NCBI GenBank assembly: GCA_002387845.1
Contig: DGLB01000034.1
Location: forward strand, 124,001-188,000
Length of the DNA stretch: 64,000 nucleotides
DNA from: Stenotrophomonas maltophilia
GTDB lineage: Bacteria > Pseudomonadota > Gammaproteobacteria > Xanthomonadales > Xanthomonadaceae
Direction of reading: 5' to 3'
Numbering within the stretch: the stretch's first letter is position 1; each line of letters opens with the position of its first letter. The notes below the pieces were generated by a model, which saw nothing but the letters and a program-made list of their open reading frames with translations, was not told the origin of the DNA and did no database searches. A program made the position numbers and the translations under genes. Positions 17,300-27,936 of the stretch are shown here, in pieces.

Positions 17300-18262
17300 A
17301 TGGACTGCCTTTCCGATCACGCCGCTCCAGCCCTCGAAGCTCACGTCCGCGATCTGCTGGCTCGACAGCCTGCTCTCCCGCTACCCGGTCGCGGCAGGAC
17401 GCTTGACCGCTGGCGGGCATTGGCCCGTATTGCCGGCGACGATCTGTGCGTGGCCAAGGTGCTGGAAGCTCACTACGACGCGCAGGCGATTCTCGAGGAC
17501 CTGGGCGCTGCACCGTTGGAGCCCGACATGTTGGCTGCGGTGTGGGCAGCCGAAGGCCCTCACGCCACGTTGCGGTTCGACCCGGCCTCTGGAACCGTAA
17601 GCGGCGTCAAACCGTGGTGCTCCGGGGCGGGCCTGGTAGATGTCGCGCTGGTGACTGCGGCCAGTGAGGCGGGCGGCCGCCTGGTGCAGGTTCGCGCGGA
17701 CGCACCGGGCCTGCGGCACCTTCCGCAGTCATGGCACGCCACCGGGATGGGCGGCATCCCCAGCGGCAGCGTGGAATTCGCCGAAGTGCCTGCCAAGCCG
17801 CTCGGCGAACCCGGTGCGTATCTGGCGCGCCCGGGGTTCTGGCACGGTGGCGCGGGCATTGCCGCGTGCTGGTATGGCGCGGCGGTGGCCCTGGCGGAGC
17901 CGCTGCACCGGTCCCAACGGGTAGCAAATGATGCCCAGCAGGCCGCACTGCTCGGCAAGATTGATATGACGCTGAGGTCGGCGGCTGCCTTGATGCGCGA
18001 GCTGGCGGCCGCCATAGACGACGCTCCGTCCCGCCCGCACCAGACCGATGTCCTTCGGCTGCGCAGTGTGGTTGAACGCAGCTGTACGCACGTGCTCGAC
18101 GCGGTCGGGCGCGCCCTCGGCCCGGCACCCATGTGTCTGGACCCGGCGCACGCGCAGCGTTGGAGTGACCTGACCGTCTTCATCCGGCAGAGCCATGCCG
18201 ACCGCGACTGGGCCGAGCTCGGACGCGCCCTCCAGACCGGGGAGTCGCCATGGGCGCTGTAG
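17300..18262 (+). CDS. Acyl-CoA dehydrogenase-like protein, short form
   Basis: A 320-residue protein distantly related to acyl-CoA dehydrogenases. The middle region (about 90-180: VSGVKPWCSGAG, GMGGIPSGSVEF) matches the flavin-binding beta domain and the C-terminal part is helical. It is shorter than the usual 370-390 residues, and I cannot point to a catalytic glutamate, so a true dehydrogenase activity is uncertain. It overlaps the PIG-L gene downstream by 13 bases and follows the alcohol dehydrogenase by one base. The conserved order with PIG-L, methyltransferase and glycosyltransferase suggests a joint biosynthetic role. Confidence 0.75.
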   Translation: MDCLSDHAAPALEAHVRDLLARQPALPLPGRGRTLDRWRALARIAGDDLCVAKVLEAHYDAQAILEDLGAAPLEPDMLAAVWAAEGPHATLRFDPASGTVSGVKPWCSGAGLVDVALVTAASEAGGRLVQVRADAPGLRHLPQSWHATGMGGIPSGSVEFAEVPAKPLGEPGAYLARPGFWHGGAGIAACWYGAAVALAEPLHRSQRVANDAQQAALLGKIDMTLRSAAALMRELAAAIDDAPSRPHQTDVLRLRSVVERSCTHVLDAVGRALGPAPMCLDPAHAQRWSDLTVFIRQSHADRDWAELGRALQTGESPWAL

Positions 18263-19005
18263 CGCGACGCATCGCGGGGCAGGGCACCCTGCAGGCGGAG
18301 TGGGAGGCGAGCAGGTGGCTGCAGGCGCTTCCCGAACGCCCTGCGTCCGCTGTACTGCATGACGCGCGCAGGCTCGTCGTGGTCTCACCGCACCCCGACG
18401 ACGAAGTGCTGGGGTGCGCCGGGATCATGCAATCGGCGGCGGCTACCGGCATTGCGGTACACGTCATCTCCGTCACCGACGGGGAGGCCTGCTATCCGGA
18501 TCAGCCACTCTGGCCGCCGCTGCGCCTGCGGGATGCGCGTCGCCGCGAACTGGCGTCCGCCATGCGCGAGCTTGGGCTGGACGCCACGCATGTCACCCCG
18601 TTAGGGCTTCCGGACGGTGGGGTAACCGCCCGCGAGGACGAATTGACCCAGGCAGTGGCAAGCCAGCTGGTAGTCGGCGACGTGGTGCTGGCTCCCTGGG
18701 TGCAGGACGGCCATCCGGACCATGAAGCCGTGGGGCGAGCAGCCCTGGCCGCCGCCGAAAAACACGTACGCGTCCTCCAGTACCCCGTCTGGGCATGGCA
18801 TTGGCTGGATCCTAATGCCGTTAGTGCCCCCTGGAGCGCAGCCACCCGCATCCCCATGACCACGGCCGCTCTGCAGCGCAAGGCAACGGCGATACGCACG
18901 TTTGCCACCCAGATCGGCGACGTCGACGGCCTGAACTGTGATCCCATCCTGCCGCACCACGTGACGGCACGCTTCCACCGACCGTTCGAGGTGCTGATCG
19001 GATGA
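18250..19005 (+). CDS. PIG-L family deacetylase
   Basis: A 251-residue member of the PIG-L / LmbE family, zinc-dependent enzymes that remove acetyl groups from N-acetylglucosamine-like sugars. The metal motif HPDDE is at 48-52 and the second motif DGHPDHEAVG near 157-166. No membrane segment is visible. GGGGAG stands before the ATG at 18250. It overlaps both neighbours and so belongs to the acyl-CoA dehydrogenase / methyltransferase / GT2 unit, where it may prepare a free amino sugar. The actual substrate is unknown. Confidence 0.88.
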   Translation: MGAVARRIAGQGTLQAEWEASRWLQALPERPASAVLHDARRLVVVSPHPDDEVLGCAGIMQSAAATGIAVHVISVTDGEACYPDQPLWPPLRLRDARRRELASAMRELGLDATHVTPLGLPDGGVTAREDELTQAVASQLVVGDVVLAPWVQDGHPDHEAVGRAALAAAEKHVRVLQYPVWAWHWLDPNAVSAPWSAATRIPMTTAALQRKATAIRTFATQIGDVDGLNCDPILPHHVTARFHRPFEVLIG

Positions 19006-19589
19006 GTAACGCCGCCTATTTTCAGGAGATCTATCAGGAGGCAGACCCGTTCCGCTACCGCAGCCGCTGGTATGAGGAGCGCAAGCGCGCCCTGACCGTG
19101 GCCTGCCTGCCTCGCCGGCGCTACGCAAACGCGTGGGAGCTGGGCTGCTCGAACGGGATACTGACTGCGGAGCTGGCCACCCGGTGCGACAGGCTGCTGG
19201 GTACCGACATCAGTGACGAAGCGCTGGCGCAGGCGGCATTGTCCACCCGGGACTGCCCGCAGGTCGCCCTGCAGCGGGCCACGCATCCCCAGGACTGGCC
19301 GGACGGGACCTTCGACCTGATCGTGTTGAGCGAGGTCGGCTACTACCTGCAGCCGGACGCACTGGCGCTGCTGGGGCGGAAACTGCGCAGCAGCATTGCT
19401 GACGGAGGGCTGTTGCTGGCCTGCCACTGGAATCACCCGTTTGATGAGGCCAGTAGCTCCGCGCACGACGTGCACCAAATAGTTTGGTCAGACTTGCCTG
19501 AAGTATTCAGCTACCGGGACGATGATTTCCTGCTTCAGGGCTGGAGTACATCCACCACCAGCGTCGCCGAGCGCGAGGGCCTGCGGTGA
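19002..19589 (+). CDS. SAM-dependent methyltransferase (NodS-like)
   Basis: A 195-residue class I methyltransferase. The SAM motif I is WELGCSNG (about 45-52), followed by DIS in LLGTDISDEAL and the post-II region FDLIVLSEVGYYL. The compact size and the GYYL pattern resemble NodS, which N-methylates the deacetylated glucosamine of Nod factor. The adjacent PIG-L deacetylase and GT2 make an amino-sugar substrate plausible, but this is inference. Start and stop overlap the neighbours by four bases each (ATGA and GTGA), showing tight coupling. Confidence 0.85.
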   Translation: MSNAAYFQEIYQEADPFRYRSRWYEERKRALTVACLPRRRYANAWELGCSNGILTAELATRCDRLLGTDISDEALAQAALSTRDCPQVALQRATHPQDWPDGTFDLIVLSEVGYYLQPDALALLGRKLRSSIADGGLLLACHWNHPFDEASSSAHDVHQIVWSDLPEVFSYRDDDFLLQGWSTSTTSVAEREGLR

Positions 19590-20281
19590 TCGCGGTGATC
19601 GTGCCCGCACACAATGAGGCCGACGCGATCGGCGGTTGCCTGCGCGCATTGCGTGACGCGGCAGCGCATCCCGGTTTGGACGGCGAGGAGGTGCTCACGG
19701 TGGTGGCCCTGGATGCCTGCAGCGACCAGACAGCGGCCGTCTGCGCACGCTACGGAGCCATCACGGTCGCGGTTGAGGCACGCTGTGTAGGAGTGGCACG
19801 AGCCTGCGCTGCGAACCATGCACTTGCGCTGGGCGCACGTTGGATCGCCAGCACGGACGCCGATACCACCGTGCCCCCGGATTGGCTGTGGAAGCAGACG
19901 ACCTGCGGTGCCGAGGCATTCTGCGGAATCGTGGAGGTCGTCGACTGGCTGGACTATCCCAGCTGTCTGCGCGAGACCTTCGAGCGCCGGGAAGTCGCCA
20001 GGGATGGTCACGCCCATGTACACGGCGCAAACCTGGGCGTCAGCGCAGCGGCCTACCGCACCGTCGGCGGCTTCTCGCCCCTGAGCACCGGCGAAGACGT
20101 CGCACTGGTGCGGGCCTTGCAGGAAGCTCGACTGCCGATCGCGTGGCACGCGCGCCCCGTCGTCGCGACCAGCGCTCGGCGTACAGCGAGGGCACCCAAC
20201 GGCTTCAGCGGCTTCCTCCAGGCGCTGGAACGCGAGGCACTGGAAGCCGGCGCACGACTGCTACCGTCGCCGGTGATTTGA
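19586..20281 (+). CDS. Glycosyltransferase family 2
   Basis: A 231-residue GT2 enzyme starting with GTG (protein IAVIVPAHNEADAIGGCL). It shows the nucleotide-sugar region at the N-terminus, the metal-binding DADTTVP (about residues 90-96), and FEVVDW-like acceptor elements; a GEDVAL motif near 168-173 corresponds to the catalytic ED. No membrane anchor is visible, unlike many polysaccharide GT2 enzymes. It is the last gene of the five-gene unit and may attach a sugar to a small acceptor made by its neighbours. Confidence 0.85.
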   Translation: MIAVIVPAHNEADAIGGCLRALRDAAAHPGLDGEEVLTVVALDACSDQTAAVCARYGAITVAVEARCVGVARACAANHALALGARWIASTDADTTVPPDWLWKQTTCGAEAFCGIVEVVDWLDYPSCLRETFERREVARDGHAHVHGANLGVSAAAYRTVGGFSPLSTGEDVALVRALQEARLPIAWHARPVVATSARRTARAPNGFSGFLQALEREALEAGARLLPSPVI

Positions 20282-20547
20282 TAAACGGTTCATCCGCAGG
20301 CTGAGTACCCGCCAGCGTTGCGTTCCAGCAGTTCGGACATGGGCTCATGCCACATGGGCATGACGTTCTGGACCTGTGTCACGAATACATCGTCGATCTT
20401 TCACGGTGAGTTGATCGGTCCACCGTATAGATTGCATTCATGGCGTTGCCGCGTCTCTGCGACCAATGCTTATCCGACTCAACTTCAACTGCGCCGCTCG
20501 CCGGTCGCAGCCGGTGTTTGCTTTCTCTTCTCTGGCAGAAATCCCCC
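20282..20547. other. Intergenic region before glgA
   Basis: No convincing gene is seen in these 266 bases. They must carry the end of the GT2 unit and the promoter of the glg/tre operon, but I could not identify a good sigma-70 pair. A TATAGA lies near 20425 without a matching -35 box, so an alternative sigma factor is possible. Confidence 0.4.
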
Positions 20548-22124
20548 ATGAATGCCGTCATCGTTGATCGCTCTCTCGACACGCTGCCGTCCGGCTCCGC
20601 GCTTCGCCTGACCGCGCCCCCCACGTCCCGACGACGCGACACGCGCGGTCGCTTCATGCCGCGCTTCGACACCCATGCTGGTCAGCGGGTGCTGTTCGTT
20701 GTTTCGGAAATGGCGGATTTCGTCAAAGCCGGCGGACTGGGTGACGTCGCTGCCGCGCTGCCGCGCGCATTGCGTGCCAACTGCGATGTGCGGGTACTCA
20801 TCCCCGGTTACCCGGCCGTGCTGGAACGCCTGCAACGGCTGGAACGCGTGGGGCAGGTGGCGGGACGGGGCAGCTTGCCGGTCTGCGAACTGGCGCGGGC
20901 CGAGCAGCACGACGGGCTGCCGGTGTACGTGCTGTTGAACCCCCACCTGTTCGAACGCGCAGGCTCCCCGTATGTGGACGAAGCGGGCAAGGAATGGAGC
21001 GACAACGCGGTGCGGTTCGCCACACTGGCCCATGCGGCGGCGGAGATCGCGGCCGGTCGGGTGGACTCTGCGTGGGCACCGGAGGTCCTGCACCTGAACG
21101 ACTGGCCCAGCGCACTGGCGGCGGCGTATGTCCGCTGGGACGGGACCGAGGTGCCAACCCTGCTCACCATCCATAACTTGGCCTACCAGGGGTTGTTCCC
21201 GCTGGAGCAGGCCGCGACGCTGGGCATTCCCGCACACCGGCTCGACGAACTCACCTTCTACGGCCAGCTGTCATTCCTGCAGGCCGGCATTGCCCACGCC
21301 ACCCGGCTGAACACCGTCAGCCTGCGTTACGCACGCCAGATCACGGCACCGGCCGATGGCTGCGGCCTGCACGACCTGCTGGCGCGGCGCGCCGCGCGCG
21401 GCCACCTGAGCGGCATTGTGAACGGCATCGACGCCAGCTGGGATCCCCGCAGCGACCGCCATCTGAGCGCGCATTTCAGTGTGCAGGCGTTCGACGGGCG
21501 GCGTCACAATGCCCAAAGCGTGCGTGAAGCCTTCGGCCTGCGCCACAGCGAGGGGCCGCTGTTCGCCGTGGTGTCGCGGCTGGTGCATCAGAAGGGCCTG
21601 GACATCAGCTGCGAGGTCGCGCCGCAGATCATCGCGGCAGGTGGCCAGCTGGTGATCATCGGCGGCGGTGAACCTGCGGTCGAGGAAGAGGTGCGTGAAC
21701 TGGCGCGCCGCTATCCTGGCCAGGTGGGTGCCTTCATCGGCTTCGAGGAAGGCCTGGCGCGGCAGATGTTCGCCGGCGCGGACTTCCTGCTCATGCCCTC
21801 GCGCTTTGAGCCCTGCGGCCTGAGCCAGATGTATGCCCAGCGTTTCGGTTGCCTGCCGGTGGCGCATGCAACGGGTGGCCTGGTGGATACGGTGGAAGAC
21901 GGAGTTACCGGCTTCCTGTTCCACCAACCGACCGCGGACGGCATGCGTCGCTGCGTGGAACGCGCCATGCGCACCTTCCGCCTGCCCGCGCTGCTGCACG
22001 CCATGCGCCGCGCGGCGATGATGCGCCCGAGTGGCTGGGACATTGCCGGTCGCCAGTACATGGACCTGTACCAGCAGGCCAGCCTGCAGATCCGTCCGCA
22101 ATCGGTGCCGGTCGCGGTGGCTGC

Positions 22125-22128
<4 letters not shown>
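20548..22128 (+). CDS. glgA: Glycogen synthase (GT5, ADP-glucose)
   Basis: GlgA elongates glycogen from ADP-glucose in the cytoplasm. The start-domain motif KAGGLGDV (from K60) binds ADP-glucose; later motifs include LTIHNLAYQG, GIVNGID, SRLVHQKG and the acidic SRFEPCGLSQMYAQRFG. The ATG at 20548 gives 526 residues with an extra N-terminal 35-40 residues compared with the usual family; an in-frame ATG at 20656 would give a standard-length enzyme. Neither has a strong ribosome site. No ADP-glucose pyrophosphorylase gene (glgC) is in the window. It overlaps glgB (ATGATG). Confidence 0.92.
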
Positions 22129-24364
<2,236 letters not shown>

Positions 24365-24368
<4 letters not shown>

Positions 24369-26128
24369 GCGCCGCGCCGGAGCGACTGGGGGCCTGGCCG
24401 CTCCCGGACGGGCGCGTACGCTTCCGGCTTTGGGCTCCGGCGGCCCGCGAGGTGGCGCTGGTGCTCAGCGGCGAGGACCTGCCCATGCGGCCGGAAGGCG
24501 ACGGGTGTTTCGTTGCGGACGCCACCGCGCCTTCTGGCGCACCTTACCGGTTCCGCATCAACGGCGACGTACAGGTGGCCGACCCTGCCTCCCGCTGGCA
24601 GCCGCACGGCGTGGACGGCGCAAGTGCAGTGCTGCCCTGCGACGGTCATGTCTGGACTACCCCGGAGTGGGCCGGACGCCCGTGGAACGAGCTGGTCATT
24701 TACGAGGTGCATGCCGGGTGCAGTGACGGTTATGCGGGTCTGCGCGCGCAGCTGCCTGCGCTGGCGGCCATGGGCATCACCGCGCTGGAACTGATGCCGG
24801 TGGCGCAGTTCCCGGGCCGGCGTAACTGGGGCTACGACGGCGTGTTTCCCTACGCCCCCGCCGAAGCCTATGGCACGCCCGACGCGCTCAAGGCGCTGGT
24901 GGACGACGCCCATGCGCAGGGCATGGCCGTGCTGCTGGACGTGGTCTACAACCACTTCGGCCCGCAGGGCAATCAGCTCGCACGGTATGCGCCCGGTTTC
25001 TTCGTTGCCGAGAGCCACACACCCTGGGGGCAGGGGATCGACTTCCAACAGCCCCAGGTGCAGCGCTTCTTCATCGACAACGCGCTGATGTGGCTGCAGG
25101 AGTACCGCTTCGACGGGCTGCGCCTGGACGCGGTCCACGCGATCGCACCGCAGGCGTTCCTGACCCAGCTCTCCGCCGCCGTCCGCGCGGCGGTTCCGCA
25201 GGAGCGGCACGTGCACCTGGTGCTGGAGAACGAGCGCAACGAGGCGCACTGGTTGCGCGAAGGTACGTACCGGGCCCAGTGGAACGACGATTTCCACAAT
25301 GCGCTGCATGTACTACTGACCGGCGAACATGAAGGCTATTACGCCGATTTTGCCGCCGATTATGCTGGCCACGGACGCGCCGCATCATTGCTCGCGCGGT
25401 GCCTGCGCGAAGGCTTCGCCTGGCAGGGCGAAGCCAATGGTGCAGGTGAGCGGCGGGGCGAACCCAGTGGCGACCTCAGCCCCGACCATTTCGTGGTCTT
25501 CGCCCAGAACCATGACCAGGTCGGCAACCGTGCGTTGGGCGAACGTCTTTCAACGCTGGTGGAGCCGGCGCTGGCGCGTCTGGCCACCGCGCTGACCGTG
25601 CTGGTACCGATGGTGCCGCTGCTGTTCATGGGCGAGCCGTGGCAGGCGCGCACGCCGTTCCTGTTCTTCACCGACTACCTGCCGCCGCTGGACGCGGCAG
25701 TGCGCGAGGGACGCCGGCGCGAGTTCGCTGCCTTCAGCGCATTCGCCGACCCACACGCGCGTGCCCGCATTCCCGACCCCAACGACCCGGCCACCTTCGC
25801 CGCTTCGAAGGTGCGGTTGCCGGCGGCCGATGATCTCGAGGCAGCTGCCACCATCGCGTGGTTCACGCGCCTGCTGGCACTGCGCCGGCAGTACCTGCAA
25901 CCCGGCCTGACCCAGGCGCGTTCCCTTGGCACCCGGATTCTCGGCGAGCAGGCCGTGCAGGCGGGTTGGCAGTTACCGCAGGGCGAATGGTGGTTGGCCT
26001 TCAACGCCGGCCCTGCCGAGGTGCCGCACGGCCTGCCGGTTGGCACGCTGCTGGTCAGCGAAGGCGAGAGCAACGCGCACATGCTGGGCCCCAGTGGCAG
26101 TCTGCGCGTGCACTGGGTGACGCGATGA
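24365..26128 (+). CDS. treZ: Malto-oligosyltrehalose trehalohydrolase
   Basis: TreZ (587 residues, GH13) releases trehalose from malto-oligosyltrehalose made by TreY. It has an N-terminal CBM48-like domain (RFRLWAPAAREVALVLSG), then VYNHFGPQGN, GLRLDAVHAI (nucleophile), the acid/base glutamate in LVLENERNE, and the FAQNHDQVGNR motif with its third acidic residue. The ATG at 24365 overlaps the glgB stop (ATGA), so the longer frame from 24206 is not used. It is followed with overlap by malQ. Confidence 0.94.
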
Positions 26129-27936
26129 AGGCGCCCGATGCCGCACTGCGCACGCGCGCCGAGAAGGCGGGGCTGCGCGTGGACTGGACCGACGTCACCG
26201 GCGCGCCACAGGTGGTGTCCGCCGCCGTCCTCGACAGCGTGCTGGAGCTGCTCCCGGCCGTAGACCCTGACCTGGCACCGCCACTGCTGACCTGCACGAC
26301 CGGTGCACCGGTCGAGATTCCGGGCAGCCACGACGGCCGTGCGAGCTGGGTAACGAGTACCGGCGACGCACTTCCTGCAACGCGCGAACCACGAGGCGGC
26401 TGGACCGCCCCGACGCAACCCGGTTACTGGGAGTGGCAGCAGGAAGGACGGCGGCAACGCGTTGCGGTGGCACCGGCTCGGGCGTTCTACCCGGATGCAG
26501 ACGCTGTTCCACGTCATTGGGGGCTGGCGGCCCAGGTATACAGCTTGCGCGAGGCAGGCGACGGCGGCATCGGTGACAGCAGTGGCGGAAGCCGCTGGCT
26601 CGAGCGGATGGCCGCGTATGGAGGCGATGCACTGGCACTGAGCCCCATCCATGCCGGCATGCCGCTGCACGCCAGCTACAGCCCGTACTCGCCCAGCGAC
26701 CGCACGCAACTGGATGCGCTGCATGCGGCACCGCTGCAGGTGCTGCCGGAGGCCGCGGCAGCCGTGCGTGCCGCCGATCCCGCGCTGGACGCGCGCCTGA
26801 CCCTGCACGAGCAGGCGCCCTGCATCGACTGGCCTGCCGCCGCCACAGCCAAGCAGCAATGGATCGACGCGTTGCCCACGTGGCTGCAGCAGCATGACCC
26901 GGTGCGGTGGCGTCGGATTACGGCGGATCTGGACGAGACGGGCGAGACGTTCGGCACCTGGCTGGCGCGCTGCGGCTGGACCCAGGTGCAGCAGCAGGCA
27001 CGCAGGCAGGGGCTTGCCATCGGCCTGATCGCCGACCTGGCCGTTGGCTTCGATCCGCTCGGCGCGGAAGCGCAGCGCCATGCAACGGCCGTGCTGCGTG
27101 GCCTCGAGTTGGGCGCGCCACCCGATGCCTTCAACCCGCTAGGACAGGCCTGGGGCATTACCGGCTATGCACCGCACGCACTGCGTGCGCAGGGCTATGC
27201 CCCGTTCATCAGGTTGCTGCGCGCGGTGATGGCCGACCGGGGCGGCATCCGCATCGACCACATCCTCGGCCTCAACCGGTTGTGGGTGCTGCCGCAGGGT
27301 GCCGGTGCCGGGCAGGGCGTGTACCTGGCCTACCCTTTCGCCGACCTCATCAACCTGCTGGTGCTCGAATCGTGGCGTAACCGGTGCGTGGTCATCGGCG
27401 AAGACCTGGGCGTGGTGCCGCCTGGCATCCGCGCGACCTTGGCCGGGCGCGGCATTCTGGGTATCGACGTTCTGGCGTTCAGTCGTGACGCGACAGGCTT
27501 CTGGCCATCCGCACGCTGGCGCCCCAGCGCGGTGGCCATGACCTCAACACACGACCTGCCGCCGGTCGCCGGCTGGCTGGCCGGCGGCGACCTCGACTGG
27601 CACCAGCGCCTGGGCTGGTCGGACGCTGCGGGTTCGACCAGACAGCGGGAAGAGCGGGAACGCCAACGGCAGCAGCTGGCAACAGTCGCCGCCGGGCAAG
27701 GGCTGCCGACAGATGACCTGCACCGTGCCGCGCTTGCGATCACCGCGCGCTCGCCGGCTCCGCTGGCGCTGCTGCCATTGGAAGACGCGCTGGGCGAAAC
27801 CGAGCAACCCAATCTTCCCGGGACCGTGCAGCAGCACCCGAACTGGCAGTGCCGCTTGCCCGCAGCGCCGGATGCCGCTGCATCGGAGCGGATGGCGCAG
27901 TTCGCCGCGCAGCGTCGGCAAGGAGGCGCGGCATGA
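26125..27936 (+). CDS. malQ: 4-alpha-glucanotransferase (amylomaltase)
   Basis: This 603-residue GH77 enzyme transfers maltosyl chains between alpha-glucans and so recycles short maltodextrins left by debranching and by TreY/TreZ. The catalytic residues stand in IRIDHILGLNRLW (nucleophile), VIGEDLGVVP (acid/base) and STHDLPPVAGW. An N-terminal domain of about 130 residues precedes AAQVYSLREAGDGGIGD. Start and stop overlap treZ and treY by four bases (ATGA). The family is well conserved; assignment is firm. Confidence 0.94.
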   Translation: MKAPDAALRTRAEKAGLRVDWTDVTGAPQVVSAAVLDSVLELLPAVDPDLAPPLLTCTTGAPVEIPGSHDGRASWVTSTGDALPATREPRGGWTAPTQPGYWEWQQEGRRQRVAVAPARAFYPDADAVPRHWGLAAQVYSLREAGDGGIGDSSGGSRWLERMAAYGGDALALSPIHAGMPLHASYSPYSPSDRTQLDALHAAPLQVLPEAAAAVRAADPALDARLTLHEQAPCIDWPAAATAKQQWIDALPTWLQQHDPVRWRRITADLDETGETFGTWLARCGWTQVQQQARRQGLAIGLIADLAVGFDPLGAEAQRHATAVLRGLELGAPPDAFNPLGQAWGITGYAPHALRAQGYAPFIRLLRAVMADRGGIRIDHILGLNRLWVLPQGAGAGQGVYLAYPFADLINLLVLESWRNRCVVIGEDLGVVPPGIRATLAGRGILGIDVLAFSRDATGFWPSARWRPSAVAMTSTHDLPPVAGWLAGGDLDWHQRLGWSDAAGSTRQREERERQRQQLATVAAGQGLPTDDLHRAALAITARSPAPLALLPLEDALGETEQPNLPGTVQQHPNWQCRLPAAPDAAASERMAQFAAQRRQGGAA

